Shown here: piece after piece, positions 1 to 10,034 of the stretch | How positions within the stretch are numbered: the first letter of the stretch is position 1 | How the letters are laid out: every line of letters starts with the position of its first letter | Source: Stutzerimonas stutzeri | GTDB taxonomy: Bacteria; Pseudomonadota; Gammaproteobacteria; Pseudomonadales; Pseudomonadaceae | Length of the DNA: 64,000 nucleotides | Reading direction: 5' to 3' | Assembly: GCF_000219605.1 (NCBI RefSeq) | Contig: NC_015740.1 | Location: 3,038,001-3,102,000 of the forward strand | Notes under the pieces: model-generated | What the model was told of the DNA's origin: nothing | Database searches by the model: none | Seen by the model: only the letters and a program-made list of their open reading frames with translations | Program-made: the position numbers and the translations under genes

Positions 1-657
1 CAGGACCTTCTGTGCGGTCTCGACATCGGTGATGGGCGCCATGATCGACGGAATCATCGCCACTTCCGCCTCGTCCCCCTTGAAACCGGCTTCTGTGAGC
101 GCCTCGTTGACCGAGAGGAAATCGGCGAAGCTGGTATACACCTCGACCGAGCCGTCTTCCTGCGTGACCACGTCGTCGGCGCCGGCTTCCAGCGCAGCCT
201 CCATCAGCGCATCCTCGTCGACGCCCGGTGCATAGCTGATCTGCCCCTTGCGATCGAACATGTAGGCCACCGAACCGTCAGTACCGAGGTTGCCGCCATT
301 CTTGCTGAAGGCATGACGCACCTCCGCGGCGGTGCGGTTGCGGTTGTCCGTCATGGCTTCGATGATGATCGCCACGCCACTCGGCGCGTAGCCCTCGTAG
401 CTCAGCTCGGTCATGTTGTCGGCTTCGTTCGAGCCAGCGCCGCGGGCGATGGCACGGTCGATGACCTCGCGCGACATGTTGGCCGTCAGCGCCTTGTCCA
501 CCGCCAGGCGCAGGCGCGGGTTGTCCGCCGGGACACCGCCGCCATGCTTGGCCGCCACGGTCAGTTCGCGGATCAGCTTGGTGAAGATCTTGCCCCGCTT
601 GGCGTCCTGGCGCTCTTTGCGGTGCTTGATGTTGGCCCATTTGGAATGACCAGCCAT
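1..657 (-). CDS. pmpR: YebC/PmpR-family DNA-binding regulator (3' end outside window)
   Basis: The visible 219 codons begin with [14 protein letters not shown], the hallmark N-terminus of the YebC/TACO1/PmpR family, and continue with the typical [13 protein letters not shown] segment in the middle. Family members are about 248 residues, so roughly the last 30 residues lie beyond base 1. In P. aeruginosa PmpR represses the quinolone signal regulator pqsR; other YebC proteins have been linked to translation of proline stretches, so the exact role here is open. It sits downstream of aspS on the same strand, in the order known from P. aeruginosa (pmpR next to aspS), with a terminator hairpin in between. 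Confidence 0.93.
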   Translation of the reverse strand, partial: MAGHSKWANIKHRKERQDAKRGKIFTKLIRELTVAAKHGGGVPADNPRLRLAVDKALTANMSREVIDRAIARGAGSNEADNMTELSYEGYAPSGVAIIIEAMTDNRNRTAAEVRHAFSKNGGNLGTDGSVAYMFDRKGQISYAPGVDEDALMEAALEAGADDVVTQEDGSVEVYTSFADFLSVNEALTEAGFKGDEAEVAMIPSIMAPITDVETAQKVL

Positions 658-775
658 AACTCACTCCATTCTTCGACTGAATCAGAAATCCCGACAACCG
701 TTCGCCAACCGCTGGATCGCCAGCCGGGAAACGGTTATCGCCTTGACGCCCGTACGACCGGAGTCGCAAGACGAA

Positions 776-798
776 GAAGCCTGGCAGAACCAGGCTTC
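776..798 (-). terminator. Terminator hairpin after aspS
   Basis: A perfect 9-bp stem (GAAGCCTGG / CCAGGCTTC) with a 5-base loop lies just past the aspS stop codon. On the minus strand it is followed by a T-rich stretch, so it probably ends aspS transcription before pmpR. Confidence 0.7.
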
Positions 799-807
799 GG
801 GTAGCGC

Positions 808-2583
808 TTACTCCGCCTTTGGCTGCTCGCGCAGGCGGATATGCAGATCGCGCAGTGCCTTGTTGTCCACCGCGCCAGGCGCCTGGGTCATGACATCCGC
901 AGCGCTCTGGGTTTTCGGGAAGGCAATGACTTCGCGAATCGACTGCGCGCCGGTCATCAGCATGACCAGGCGATCCAGGCCGAAGGCCAGACCGCCGTGC
1001 GGCGGCGCACCGAACTTCAGCGCATCGAGCAGGAAGCCGAACTTCTCTTCCTGCTCGGCCTCGTCGATGCCGAGAATGCGGAATACCGCCTGCTGCATTT
1101 CCTTGCGATGGATGCGGATGGAGCCGCCGCCTAGCTCGGTACCGTTGAGCACCATGTCGTATGCACGCGACAGCGCAGCGCTGGGGTTGGCCTCCAGCTC
1201 CTGCGGTGTGCATTTCGGCGCGGTGAACGGGTGGTGCAGTGCGCTCAGCGAGCCGTCATCGTTCTCTTCGAACATCGGGAAGTCGACGACCCACAGCGGC
1301 GCCCAGTCGCAGGTCAGCAGCTTGAGGTCATGGCCGAGCTTGATGCGCAGCGCGCCCAACGCCTCGGAGACGATCTTGGCCTTGTCGGCACCAAAGAAGA
1401 CGATATCGCCATCGACCGCGCCGACGCGGTCGAGGATCACGTTGAGGTTGTCTTCCGGGATGAACTTGACGATCGGCGACTGCAGCCCCTCGACGCCCTT
1501 GGCGCGCTCGTTGACCTTGATATAGGCCAGGCCCTTGGCGCCGTAGATGCCGACGAACTTGGTGTAGTCGTCGATCTGGCTGCGCGGCATGCTTGCGGCA
1601 CCCGGCACACGAAGGGCGGCCACGCGACCTTTCGGATCACTGGCCGGGCCGGAGAACACCTTGAACTCGACCGCGTTGAGCTGATCGGCAACGTCCACCA
1701 GCTCGAGCGGGATGCGCAGGTCTGGCTTGTCCGAGCCATAGCGACGCATGGCCTCTTCGAACGGCATGTGCGGGAATTCACCAAACTCCAGATCCAGCAC
1801 TTCCTTGAACAGCTTGCGGATCATGCCCTCGGTGATACCGATGATGTCCGCTTCGTCGAGAAAGCTGGTCTCGATGTCGATCTGGGTGAACTCGGGCTGA
1901 CGATCGGCGCGCAGGTCTTCGTCGCGGAAGCACTTGGCGATCTGGTAGTAGCGATCGAAGCCGGCCACCATGAGCAGCTGCTTGAACAGCTGCGGCGACT
2001 GCGGCAGGGCAAAGAAATTGCCCGCATGGGTGCGGCTCGGCACCAGATAGTCACGAGCACCCTCGGGCGTCGGACGGCCAAGGATCGGCGTTTCGACATC
2101 GAGGAAGCCGTTCTCGTCGAGGTAGCGACGGATGCTGGCGGTGATGCGCGAGCGCAGCTTCAGCTTCTCGGCCATCTCTGGGCGACGCAGGTCGATGAAG
2201 CGGTAGCGCAGGCGAGTTTCTTCACCGACATCGCTGTACTCGTTGAGCGGGAACGGCGGAGTCTCCGCATCGTTGAGCACCTCCAGCTCGTAACCCAGCA
2301 CCTCGATGGCGCCGGACGCGATGTTCGGATTCACCGCACCGGCCGGACGCAGGCGCACCTTGCCGGTCACTTTGATCACGTACTCGCTGCGTACGCGGTC
2401 GGCCGTCGCGAAGGTTTCCGCGCGGTCGGGATCGAAAACCACCTGGGCCAGCCCCTCGCGATCGCGAACGTCGAGGAAGATCACCCCGCCATGGTCACGA
2501 CGGCGATGTACCCAGCCGCAAAGAGTGATTTCCTGACCGTCCAGGCTTTCGTTCAACTGGCCGCAATAGTGACTGCGCATCAT
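808..2583 (-). CDS. aspS: Aspartyl-tRNA synthetase
   Basis: This class II synthetase charges tRNA-Asp in the cytoplasm (in Pseudomonas the enzyme is usually non-discriminating and also charges tRNA-Asn). The 591-residue length and N-terminus MMRSHYCGQ match Pseudomonas AspS. An N-terminal OB-fold for anticodon binding ([12 protein letters not shown]) is followed by class II motif 2 ([16 protein letters not shown]) and motif 3 ([13 protein letters not shown]) near the C-terminus, with the bacterial GAD insert in between. The open frame extends 46 codons upstream of this ATG, but conservation starts at the double ATG here. A candidate promoter lies about 165 bases upstream. Confidence 0.98.
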   Translation of the reverse strand: MMRSHYCGQLNESLDGQEITLCGWVHRRRDHGGVIFLDVRDREGLAQVVFDPDRAETFATADRVRSEYVIKVTGKVRLRPAGAVNPNIASGAIEVLGYELEVLNDAETPPFPLNEYSDVGEETRLRYRFIDLRRPEMAEKLKLRSRITASIRRYLDENGFLDVETPILGRPTPEGARDYLVPSRTHAGNFFALPQSPQLFKQLLMVAGFDRYYQIAKCFRDEDLRADRQPEFTQIDIETSFLDEADIIGITEGMIRKLFKEVLDLEFGEFPHMPFEEAMRRYGSDKPDLRIPLELVDVADQLNAVEFKVFSGPASDPKGRVAALRVPGAASMPRSQIDDYTKFVGIYGAKGLAYIKVNERAKGVEGLQSPIVKFIPEDNLNVILDRVGAVDGDIVFFGADKAKIVSEALGALRIKLGHDLKLLTCDWAPLWVVDFPMFEENDDGSLSALHHPFTAPKCTPQELEANPSAALSRAYDMVLNGTELGGGSIRIHRKEMQQAVFRILGIDEAEQEEKFGFLLDALKFGAPPHGGLAFGLDRLVMLMTGAQSIREVIAFPKTQSAADVMTQAPGAVDNKALRDLHIRLREQPKAE

Positions 2584-2929
2584 GGTGGTGTTCGCTTCTC
2601 GTATCAGAATTCGATGGGGCACAGGCCGACAGCACCGTTGCGGCCCTGCGCCTGCGGCATGCTGCGCGTGGTACCGCACTTGGCATATCGCACATGGGGC
2701 GCCGGGAGATGCAGCATGCAAGCTGAAGCGCCGGGCACAAGCGCGGGATTATAGCCACTTAATCACCGCGGCGCAGCCGTCGAGCCGGACGACGGGATCA
2801 GCCGATTGAACCCTGGACCGTCTGGCGACTTCAAAAAAGCGATGAGCATTGATCCGGAAACGCGACGCTTCACAACGCAGCGTGTTTTTCTGGCATAACT
2901 AACGACTGAACCATCCACAGGAGAAAAAC
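2584..2929. other. aspS-dps divergent intergenic region
   Basis: This 346-base gap separates divergent aspS and dps. It holds a minus-strand TATAAT (2748-2753) suitable for aspS and, on the dps side, a T-rich stretch with GGCATAAC before the ribosome-binding site. I see no coding sequence or structured RNA in it. Confidence 0.5.
2748..2753 (-). promoter_or_regulatory. Candidate -10 box for aspS
   Basis: A perfect TATAAT on the minus strand about 165 bases upstream of the aspS start. The hexamer 17 bases further upstream is a poor match to TTGACA, so the -35 is uncertain. Confidence 0.4.
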
Positions 2930-3400
2930 ATGGAAATCAACATCGGTATCGCCGAACAGGACCGTGCAGCCATCGCAGAGGGCTTGTCTCGCCTGCTCGC
3001 CGACACCTACACCCTGTACCTGAAGACCCACAACTTCCACTGGAACGTGACCGGTCCGATGTTCAACACGCTGCACACCATGTTTGAAACCCAGTACACC
3101 GAACTTGCTGTGGCCGTGGACGACATCGCCGAGCGCATTCGCACCCTGGGCTTTCCGGCCCCGGGCACCTACGCGGCTTATGCCCGCCTGAGCTCGATCA
3201 AGGAAGAGGAAGGCGTACCGTCGGCCGAGGAAATGATCAAGCTGCTGGTCGAAGGCCAGGAGGCGGTGGTCCGCACCGCTCGCGGCATTTTCCCGCTGCT
3301 GGACAAGGTCAATGACGAACCGACGGCCGACCTCCTGACCCAGCGCATGCAGAGCCACGAGAAGACTGCCTGGATGCTGCGCAGCCTGCTTTCTGCCTAA
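2930..3400 (+). CDS. dps: Dps-family ferritin-like protein
   Basis: Dps proteins form 12-subunit shells that oxidise and store iron, consuming hydrogen peroxide, and often bind DNA in starvation or oxidative stress. The 156-residue length fits the family. The ferroxidase site residues are visible: H34 and H37 in THNFHWN, and D64-E68 in VDDIAERI. The start has a clear GGAG ribosome-binding site 6-7 bases upstream. The same gene lies next to aspS in P. aeruginosa (PA0962, from memory). There is no obvious lysine-rich N-terminal tail, so DNA binding is not assured. Confidence 0.92.
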   Translation: MEINIGIAEQDRAAIAEGLSRLLADTYTLYLKTHNFHWNVTGPMFNTLHTMFETQYTELAVAVDDIAERIRTLGFPAPGTYAAYARLSSIKEEEGVPSAEEMIKLLVEGQEAVVRTARGIFPLLDKVNDEPTADLLTQRMQSHEKTAWMLRSLLSA

Positions 3401-3641
3401 GGCTCATCGGACGGGCGTGCGACGCTGCGCGCCCTGTCCCGCTTCGGCCCTCCTGCGCTCGGATCCCGCCGCTTCCACGCTCATTTGAGCGCCCTACGCC
3501 TTTCCTGTTAAATACGCCGCGCTATTGCCCAGACGCGCGCGGTTCCTCGAACAGTGTTCAGCCCTGCCCGATGAACGTTTTCCAGCGAGCCTTGGCATTG
3601 CCGCCTCTCTGTCGTGTCATCAAATCGTGAGTCATACAAGA

Positions 3642-4256
3642 ATGTTAAAGATCGTCCATGTTCTAGCGGGCGTCATCGCTCTGCTGCTGTCCTTCATTCC
3701 CAGCCTGCGCGGCGCTGAGCCGCTGTTACTGCAACCCGAAGCCCTGTGCTTGCTGATGCTCGGCCTGCTCAATGTTCAATTCGCGCCGTCGGCACTACTG
3801 AATGACAGCCGGACCCGCCCGGTGATCATCGCCGCGTCGGCGCTCCTGCTCCTGTCCATCGCCCTGCAAGCCGTCTTCGTACTCGCCTCACTGCCACAAA
3901 TCGCCGGTCAACCCGCCACCCTGGCCAGCCTGCTGCTTGCCTTTGTCGCAGTGCTGCTGCACCTGGCAACACCTCAGCGCCGCAACAAGCAACCCAAACC
4001 GTCTCGCATGAGTACGAGCGCGAGTGTTCCCTCCGCGGCCGGACGCGAAGCCGGCACCGTCAAGTGGTTCAATACCTCAAAGGGGTTCGGTTTCATTTCT
4101 CGGGACAGCGGTGACGATGTATTTGTCCACTTCCGCGCCATTCGTGGCGAGGGGCACCGCATCCTTGTGGAAGGCCAGCGAGTGGAGTTCACCATCATGA
4201 TGCGCGACAAGGGTCTGCAGGCCGAAGACGTCGTCCCGGTCGAAGCTGGCCGCTAA
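3642..4256 (+). CDS. Membrane protein with C-terminal cold-shock domain
   Basis: A 204-residue protein with two parts. Residues 1-125 are hydrophobic, with about three to four predicted membrane segments ([54 protein letters not shown]). Residues from about 137 form a complete cold-shock domain with the RNA-binding motifs RNP1 (KGFGFI) and RNP2 (VFVHF). The domain would bind single-stranded nucleic acid and be held at the inner membrane. The ATG at 3642 is chosen because it directly precedes the first membrane segment; the frame is open further upstream but that part looks non-coding. It corresponds in position to PA0961 of P. aeruginosa. Confidence 0.85.
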   Translation: MLKIVHVLAGVIALLLSFIPSLRGAEPLLLQPEALCLLMLGLLNVQFAPSALLNDSRTRPVIIAASALLLLSIALQAVFVLASLPQIAGQPATLASLLLAFVAVLLHLATPQRRNKQPKPSRMSTSASVPSAAGREAGTVKWFNTSKGFGFISRDSGDDVFVHFRAIRGEGHRILVEGQRVEFTIMMRDKGLQAEDVVPVEAGR

Positions 4257-4264
4257 CGCAGTGC

Positions 4265-4288
4265 CTGGCGGGGCCGGCGCCCCGCCAG
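4265..4288. terminator. Bidirectional terminator hairpin
   Basis: A perfect 10-bp GC-rich stem (CTGGCGGGGC / GCCCCGCCAG) with a 4-base loop sits between the convergent cold-shock and slyX genes. Confidence 0.7.
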
Positions 4289-4295
4289 CGGTTCT

Positions 4296-4511
4296 TCAAT
4301 AATGAGGTGGCGGCGCCTCGTCCTCATCGGCAGCACCCAACGAACCCTGCATCTCCTCCTGACGCTTCGCCAGTGCGACCAGCTGGAGCTGAAGCCGCTC
4401 CACCAGCCGCTGCTGCTCGACCAGTACATCGTTCAACGCCTGGATGGTGTCATCCTGAAATGCCAGACGCGTCTCCAGGTCCGTTACTCGCGATTCAAGA
4501 TCCACAATCAT
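4296..4511 (-). CDS. slyX: SlyX family protein
   Basis: A 71-residue, almost entirely helical protein with heptad-like hydrophobic spacing ([21 protein letters not shown]), expected to form a coiled coil. It ends in the PPPHY motif that is typical of the SlyX family. The biochemical role of SlyX is not known. Its start overlaps the stop of the upstream HIT gene by four bases, so the two are translationally coupled. Confidence 0.93.
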   Translation of the reverse strand: MIVDLESRVTDLETRLAFQDDTIQALNDVLVEQQRLVERLQLQLVALAKRQEEMQGSLGAADEDEAPPPHY

Positions 4512-4930
4512 TCTCCAAAGCGGAAGTGATCGGTGAGCACGAGCTTGAGCTTGCTTCGAATGGCAGCAATCTGCTCGTCACTATACGGCTTGGCCGGATG
4601 CCGCCCCCACACCGGGGCAGGCCATGCCGCGTCGTCGCGCCGCCTGGCGATCACATGCATGTGCAGCTGGCCGACCACGTTGCCCAGCGTAGCGACATTC
4701 ATCTTGTCCGCGCGAAAGGTGTCCTTGACCGTCTCGGCCAACGACGTCGTCTCCCGCCACAAGGCCTGTTGATCGGCAGCGTCTAGCTGGAACAGCTCGC
4801 TGACCTCTTCGCGGCGCGGCACCAGGATGAACCAGGGGTACTGCGCATCGTTCATCAGCAGCAAGCGGCAGAGCGGGAAATCCCCCAGCACCAACGTATC
4901 CTGCTCAAGACGCGAATCGAGGACGAACAT
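4508..4930 (-). CDS. HIT family hydrolase
   Basis: A 140-residue histidine-triad protein. The triad region reads [10 protein letters not shown], near residues 90-100, and the N-terminal half has the PWFILVPRR strand common in HIT proteins. HIT enzymes hydrolyse nucleotide phosphoramidates or dinucleotide polyphosphates; the substrate here cannot be told from sequence. The start [12 protein letters not shown] is chosen because family conservation begins there; the frame extends 31 codons upstream. It is the first gene of a two-gene unit with slyX, as in P. aeruginosa (PA0959-PA0960). Confidence 0.9.
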   Translation of the reverse strand: MFVLDSRLEQDTLVLGDFPLCRLLLMNDAQYPWFILVPRREEVSELFQLDAADQQALWRETTSLAETVKDTFRADKMNVATLGNVVGQLHMHVIARRRDDAAWPAPVWGRHPAKPYSDEQIAAIRSKLKLVLTDHFRFGE

Positions 4931-5366
4931 AGAAACCTCCAGAACTGGCCGCGCAGGTTGCGCTACATGATCGCCAAAGCATACCGCAAGGAGCCAGGAC
5001 AGTCCGGCCACCTCCCTTGCCAACTACGCACGACGATGGTGCCAGCCAGCGGTGCAGAGGTGACATTTCGGTGCAAAGCACACTTGGAATTAGCCCATAA
5101 ATGCCATCATTCCGCGCGCGTTCAATTTGAGTACGATTCTTGCTATTTCGAAGCGAGGACGCGCCGACCAAAGCTTCAAGCGCTCAATCGGCGTCGTGCA
5201 GCTTGCTCTAGCGCTGCACTAGAGCTAAACAGTACATTCTCTGGATGGCTTTTTCGCGTAAGCGACCATTACTGGCTAAAGCCTGATGCGGGACTAAGAA
5301 GTTGCACCCTTTCTGACCAAATAGCAGAAAGGTAAGCACCATTTTTAAACCAAAGGAGCAATCACA
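4931..5366. other. HIT-oprD divergent intergenic region
   Basis: This 436-base region is lower in GC than its surroundings and serves two divergent promoters. It contains overlapping inverted repeats at 5196-5225 (annotated separately). I find no small gene or RNA that I can support. A good ribosome-binding site (AAAGGAG) precedes oprD. Confidence 0.5.
5196..5225. repeat. Overlapping inverted repeats upstream of oprD
   Basis: Two perfect inverted repeats overlap: GTGCAGC-N10-GCTGCAC (5196-5219) and GCTCTAG-N7-CTAGAGC (5205-5225). The CTAG tetramer, generally rare in such genomes, occurs in both arms. The position, about 140-170 bases before the porin start, suits an operator, but no regulator is identified. 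Confidence 0.45.
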
Positions 5367-6626
5367 ATGAAAGTGATGAAGTGGAGCGTAATCGCCCTGG
5401 CCGTAGCGGCGGGCACCTCCCAGATGGCGCTGGCCAGCCAGCAATCGGAGTCCAAGGGATTTGTCGAGGACGCAAGCCTCGATCTGTTGCTGCGTAATAC
5501 CTATTTCAACCGTGATTTCAAGGATGGCACCGCAGACCGCCGTAGCTGGGGTCAGGGCTTCATCACCACCTTCGAGTCGGGCTTCACTCAGGGCACCATC
5601 GGCGTAGGCGTAGATGCATATGGCATTCTCGGGGTGCGCCTAGATGGCGGTCGTGGTTACAACTACGGCGCCATGTTCGAAACCGACTCCAACGGCGACC
5701 CTGAACGCGACCTCTCCCAGACAGGTGCCGCAATCAAGGCTCAGTTTTCCAACACAGTAATCAAGTACGGCAACCAAATGCCGATGATGCCGGTCCTTGC
5801 CTACGACGACTCGCGCCTTCTGCCTGAAACCTTTACCGGCACCCTGATCACTAGCAAGGAAATCGAGGGTCTCGAACTGAACGCAGGCCGCTTTACCGCG
5901 GACAGCGCCATGCCGTCCTCCAGTCGTGATTCTTATAACAGCACCATCGGAGGAACACTGAAGAGCATCGACGTCATCGGCGGCAGCTACGCTTTCAATG
6001 AAAATCTGAGCGCATCGCTGTATTACGCCGACAACGAAGACGTTGCGAAGAAAAAATACGCTAACGTCAACTACGTGATGCCGATCGGTGGGGATCAATC
6101 ACTCACTTTTGACTTCAATATTTACGATAACAAGTACGATAAGGAGACATTCGGAGAGACACTCGACACCAAGATCTGGAGCCTTTCGGGCAAATATTCC
6201 ATCGGCGCTCACGCCTTCATCCTGGCTCATCAGCGAGTGAGCGGAGATAGCGGCTATATCTATGATATTGGCGACGGCGGTAGCTCCATCTGGGTAGCCA
6301 ACTCCTACTACTCGGACTTCAACTGGAAGGACGAGCGTTCTTATCAGGCCAGTTATGAACTGGACTTCAGCACCTTTGGCGCACCCGGCCTGTTCTGGAA
6401 GACCGCCTATGTCTATGGCGACAACATCGATACCGCTTTTGGCGAAGGCAAGGAGCGCGAATTCTTCAACCAGGTCCAGTACGTCGTACAGAGCGGCCCG
6501 GTGAAGGACCTGTCGCTCAAGCTGCGCAACTCGATCTACCGTTCCAACGGCGCCCTGCGTGACGCTGGCAGCCCGGACCTGAACGAGATCCGCGCCTTCA
6601 TCGAGTACCCGCTGAGCATCCTGTAA
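5367..6626 (+). CDS. oprD: OprD-family outer membrane porin
   Basis: A 419-residue substrate-specific porin of the OprD (OccD/OccK) family, which forms an 18-strand barrel for uptake of basic amino acids, peptides or carboxylates. It has a 23-residue signal peptide starting MKVMKWS and ending MALA, the family opening LDLLLRNTYFNRD, the SGFTQGTIGVGVDA segment, and the conserved C-terminus EYPLSIL with terminal beta-strand. Both ends closely resemble P. aeruginosa OprD, and the position between the HIT gene and proS matches PA0958, which is why the symbol is given. Substrate cannot be fixed by sequence. Codon use is somewhat more AT-rich than in the neighbours. Confidence 0.9.
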   Translation: MKVMKWSVIALAVAAGTSQMALASQQSESKGFVEDASLDLLLRNTYFNRDFKDGTADRRSWGQGFITTFESGFTQGTIGVGVDAYGILGVRLDGGRGYNYGAMFETDSNGDPERDLSQTGAAIKAQFSNTVIKYGNQMPMMPVLAYDDSRLLPETFTGTLITSKEIEGLELNAGRFTADSAMPSSSRDSYNSTIGGTLKSIDVIGGSYAFNENLSASLYYADNEDVAKKKYANVNYVMPIGGDQSLTFDFNIYDNKYDKETFGETLDTKIWSLSGKYSIGAHAFILAHQRVSGDSGYIYDIGDGGSSIWVANSYYSDFNWKDERSYQASYELDFSTFGAPGLFWKTAYVYGDNIDTAFGEGKEREFFNQVQYVVQSGPVKDLSLKLRNSIYRSNGALRDAGSPDLNEIRAFIEYPLSIL

Positions 6627-6658
6627 CCCAGGCGCTTACGCATACCGATGCAGCAATG

Positions 6659-6690
6659 GAGCCCGGCGCAAGCCGGGCTCTTTCGTTTCG
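6659..6690 (+). terminator. Rho-independent terminator after oprD
   Basis: A perfect 9-bp stem (GAGCCCGGC / GCCGGGCTC) with loop GCAA is followed by TTTCGTTT, about 30 bases after the oprD stop. Confidence 0.85.
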
Positions 6691-6744
6691 TCAGGCGCCC
6701 CGAGCCTCACCGCCTCCGTCCTGTACGCCGCACCCCGCGCGCCG

Positions 6745-6750
6745 TACAAT
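6745..6750 (+). promoter_or_regulatory. Candidate -10 box for proS
   Basis: TACAAT lies 41 bases upstream of the proS ATG and after the oprD terminator. No good -35 hexamer is seen at 17 bases. Confidence 0.35.
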
Positions 6751-6791
6751 GCCGAGCCTAATTCCAGCCTCTGCACGGACATAACGGCCAC

Positions 6792-8507
6792 ATGCGCACC
6801 AGTCAGTTCCTGCTCTCAACCCTCAAAGAAACCCCTTCCGATGCCGTGGTGATCAGCCACCAGCTGATGTTGCGTGCCGGGATGATCCGCAAGCTGGCTT
6901 CCGGCCTCTACACCTGGATGCCGATGGGGCTGCGAGCGCTACGCAAGGCCGAGGCCATCGTTCGCGAGGAAATGAACAAGGCAGGCGCACTGGAAGTTCT
7001 GATGCCCGCCATCCAGCCGGCCGAGCTGTGGCAGGAGTCCGGGCGCTGGGAGCAATACGGGCCCGAGCTGCTACGCCTGAAGGATCGTCACGACCGCGAG
7101 TTCTGCGTGGGCCCTACCCACGAAGAAGTCATTACCGACCTGGCCCGCAATGAGCTGAACAGCTACAAGCAGTTGCCGATCAACTTCTACCAGATCCAGA
7201 CCAAGTTCCGTGACGAGATCCGCCCGCGCTTCGGGCTGATGCGCGGACGCGAATTCCTGATGAAGGACGCCTACTCCTTCCATCTCTCCCAGGAGTCGCT
7301 GCAGGAAACCTACGATCGCATGCATCAGGCGTACTGCAACATCTTCACCCGCCTGGGCCTGAATTTCCGTCCGGTGCAGGCCGACACCGGCTCCATCGGC
7401 GGTACTGGCTCCCACGAGTTCCATGTGCTGGCCGAATCCGGCGAGGACGACATCGCCTTCAGCGACAGCTCCGACTACGCTGCCAATATCGAGAAGGCCG
7501 AAGCCATCCCCCGCGAAACCGAGCGTGCAGCAGCCACTGAGGAGCTGCGCCTGGTCGACACGCCGGACGCCAAGACGATCGCCGAACTGGTCGAACAGTT
7601 CGGTCTGCCGGTCGAAAGAACGGTGAAGACGCTGGTGGTGCATGGTGTCGAAAAGAACCAGCTGATCGCACTGATCATCCGTGGCGACCACGAACTGAAC
7701 GAGATCAAGGCCGCCAACCTGGAACAGGTCGCCAGCCCGCTGGTGTTTGCCTCCGAAGCCGAGATCCGTGCCGCCATCGGCGCAGGTCCTGGCTCGCTGG
7801 GCCCACTGAAGCTGCCGGTTCAATGCGTGGTCGATCGCTCCGTCGCCCTGATGGCGGATTTCGCTGCCGGCGCCAACGTCGACGACAAGCACTATTTCGG
7901 CCTGAACTGGGAACGTGACCTGCCGCTGCCGCAGGTTGCTGACCTGCGCAACGTGGTGGCTGGCGATCCGAGCCCGGACGGCAAGGGCTGCCTGGTGATC
8001 AAGCGCGGCATCGAAGTGGGTCATATCTTCCAGCTCGGCACCAAGTACAGCGAAGCGATGAACTGCCAGGTCATGGGCGAGAACGGCAAGCCGGCGACCC
8101 TGATCATGGGCTGCTATGGCATCGGGGTTTCCCGCGTGGTGGCCGCGGCCATCGAGCAGAACAACGACGAGCGCGGCATTCTCTGGCCGGACGCCCTGGC
8201 GCCATTCCAGATTGCGCTGGTACCGATGAAGTACGAGACCGAGGCGGTTCGCGAAGCCACCGACAACCTCTACGCCGAACTCACCGCAGCCGGCTACGAA
8301 GTCCTGCTCGACGATCGTGACAAGAAGACCAGTCCCGGCGTCAAATTCGCCGACATGGAGCTGATCGGCATCCCGCACCGCATCGTCGTCAGTGATCGCG
8401 GGCTGGCAGACGGCATGCTGGAGTACAAGCATCGCCGCGATGCCCAGCCGCAGCCGGTCGCCGCATCGGAAATCCTGTCCTTCATCAACTCGCGTGCTCA
8501 TCGCTGA
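6792..8507 (+). CDS. proS: Prolyl-tRNA synthetase
   Basis: This 571-residue bacterial-type class II synthetase charges tRNA-Pro. The N-terminus [18 protein letters not shown] is diagnostic. Motif 1/2 regions include [11 protein letters not shown] and [17 protein letters not shown]; the INS cis-editing domain that removes mischarged alanine occupies about residues 225-405; motif 3 reads [13 protein letters not shown]; the anticodon-binding domain with the [13 protein letters not shown] segment is C-terminal. The YbaK-type trans-editing factor further along (30988-31458) serves the same tRNA. Confidence 0.98.
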   Translation: MRTSQFLLSTLKETPSDAVVISHQLMLRAGMIRKLASGLYTWMPMGLRALRKAEAIVREEMNKAGALEVLMPAIQPAELWQESGRWEQYGPELLRLKDRHDREFCVGPTHEEVITDLARNELNSYKQLPINFYQIQTKFRDEIRPRFGLMRGREFLMKDAYSFHLSQESLQETYDRMHQAYCNIFTRLGLNFRPVQADTGSIGGTGSHEFHVLAESGEDDIAFSDSSDYAANIEKAEAIPRETERAAATEELRLVDTPDAKTIAELVEQFGLPVERTVKTLVVHGVEKNQLIALIIRGDHELNEIKAANLEQVASPLVFASEAEIRAAIGAGPGSLGPLKLPVQCVVDRSVALMADFAAGANVDDKHYFGLNWERDLPLPQVADLRNVVAGDPSPDGKGCLVIKRGIEVGHIFQLGTKYSEAMNCQVMGENGKPATLIMGCYGIGVSRVVAAAIEQNNDERGILWPDALAPFQIALVPMKYETEAVREATDNLYAELTAAGYEVLLDDRDKKTSPGVKFADMELIGIPHRIVVSDRGLADGMLEYKHRRDAQPQPVAASEILSFINSRAHR

Positions 8508-8516
8508 TCGGAAACC

Positions 8517-9449
8517 ATGCTCAACCGACATCTTGTCGCTTCAACCAGCGCCGCGCTCTGTGCGGCGCTTCTGCTTGGCGGCTGCGCCAATCACCTGCCT
8601 CAGCGTAGCGAGCACGAGGCCCGCACCGAGCGCAAGCTGCTCGACCACAGCCTTCGCATCGAGCTTGGCGAACCGCAGGTACTCGAGCTGCCACAACGGC
8701 GAATTCGTGTGCAGGAGCAGAAGACGTTCGAAGTGACCGACTTCGAAGTCACCCGTCGTTATGACCGCTACACGCCCTACCAGCCCTGGCGTGAGCTGTA
8801 CGAGATCCCGCTGGGTGCAGTCGCGGTGGTGGCAGGCGTCGGGGCCAACGTGCTCAACGTGGTGCTGCTCGGCAATCTGCCCGAGCAGGCGACTCGCGGC
8901 TGGATCAGCTACGGCTTCGCCGGCATGAACCCGTTCATGAACGTCGAATCCAACGGTCGCTCGCAGCAGAACCTTGCCAGCATCAATGAACAACGCAGGG
9001 ACGCACGCCTCGAATACACCAGCCTGCCTTGGGCCGAACGCCCGGTTCTGGTTGTCGCCGGTCCGCATACGCATGAACTGTCGACGGACAGATTCGGCGT
9101 CCTGCGCCTGAACCTTCTCGACGGGCCCTTCCCCGACCAAGACATCTCACAGGTAGGCAAGCTGCAGCTATCCGTGCAAGACGCTCAGGACGGCACCCGT
9201 GCCGACGCCACGCTACTGGTCAGCCACAAGCTGCGCGGCAAGCTGCAGGAAGCCCATGACCTGATCTTCGACGATCTCGAGGGCGACGATGTGGCACAGT
9301 GGGTACATCGCGTTCGCCGCCTGTCGGAGCTGGGGCTGGAAGAAGAAGCCAGCGAACTGGAGCAGAGCCTGATCGAGCTGACACGCAACGATCCGGAGCT
9401 GCAGCAGCAGTTCCTGCAAAGCCTGATCGAAGGCAGCGACGGGAACTGA
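8517..9449 (+). CDS. Hypothetical lipoprotein
   Basis: A 310-residue protein with a lipoprotein signal: hydrophobic stretch then lipobox LLGGC at residues 19-23. The central part has a hydrophobic segment (LGAVAVVAGVGANVLNVVLLGNL), and the C-terminal third is helical and acidic. I recognise no catalytic motif. It lies 9 bases after proS and 5 bases before a lytic transglycosylase gene, so the three are probably co-transcribed and the protein may have an envelope role. It corresponds in position to PA0957. Confidence 0.8.
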   Translation: MLNRHLVASTSAALCAALLLGGCANHLPQRSEHEARTERKLLDHSLRIELGEPQVLELPQRRIRVQEQKTFEVTDFEVTRRYDRYTPYQPWRELYEIPLGAVAVVAGVGANVLNVVLLGNLPEQATRGWISYGFAGMNPFMNVESNGRSQQNLASINEQRRDARLEYTSLPWAERPVLVVAGPHTHELSTDRFGVLRLNLLDGPFPDQDISQVGKLQLSVQDAQDGTRADATLLVSHKLRGKLQEAHDLIFDDLEGDDVAQWVHRVRRLSELGLEEEASELEQSLIELTRNDPELQQQFLQSLIEGSDGN

Positions 9450-9454
9450 GCACG

Positions 9455-10027
9455 ATGAAGCTGCGCGGTATCGTGCTCGCATTGCTGCTGCTCGGCGCGC
9501 TGCCGGCGGCGGCCAACATTCGCCAGGCTCCGGAACCGGAACTGCGCGAGTTGATGCAGCGTACGGTCGCCGAGGCGGACAGCTTTCAGGATCGCTTCGA
9601 TGCCGAGGTCTGGCTGGTCGACATGTCCGGGCGGCTCAAACGCTATGTCCCGGACGCCGAGGAGCGCCTGTCGCTGCTGAGGCTGGTCCATCGGGAAGCG
9701 AGCAAGGCCGGACTGAAGCCGGAACTGGTGCTGGCGCTGATTCATGCCGAAAGCCGCTTCGACCGCTTCGCCATTTCCAGCGTCGGTGCGCAAGGCATGA
9801 TGCAGGTGATGCCTTTCTGGAAAGCTGAACTGGGACGCCCCCAGGACAACCTCACCGACAATGCAACCAACTTGCGCTATGGCTGCACGATCCTCAGCTA
9901 CTACCTGCAGAAGGAAAAGGGCGACATCAATCGGGCGCTGGCGCGCTACAACGGCAGCCTCGGCCAAAATCGTTACCCGGCCAAGGTGATCGGTTTCTGG
10001 CAGGATTTCTGGTACGTCAAACCCTGA
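9455..10027 (+). CDS. Lytic transglycosylase, SLT domain
   Basis: A 190-residue periplasmic enzyme predicted to cleave peptidoglycan with 1,6-anhydro product. A signal peptide of about 20 residues ends in LPAAA. The SLT catalytic core starts near residue 90 with ALIHAESRFD, where E99 is the expected catalytic acid, followed by GAQGMMQVMP and the LARYNGSLGQNRYPAKV block. The ATG at 9455 gives this signal peptide directly; the frame is open further upstream inside the preceding gene and is not used. Five bases separate it from the preceding lipoprotein gene. Confidence 0.9.
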   Translation: MKLRGIVLALLLLGALPAAANIRQAPEPELRELMQRTVAEADSFQDRFDAEVWLVDMSGRLKRYVPDAEERLSLLRLVHREASKAGLKPELVLALIHAESRFDRFAISSVGAQGMMQVMPFWKAELGRPQDNLTDNATNLRYGCTILSYYLQKEKGDINRALARYNGSLGQNRYPAKVIGFWQDFWYVKP

Positions 10028-10034
10028 CCGGACT

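Noticed and set aside
1231..2754. Long open frame (507 codons) on the plus strand opposite aspS
   Set aside because: It is antisense to a clear aspS, arises from GC-rich third positions, and its product shows no motif. The same applies to the long antisense frames at 55947-57470, 62156-63961, 58277-59779, 7071-8531 and 20618-21742.
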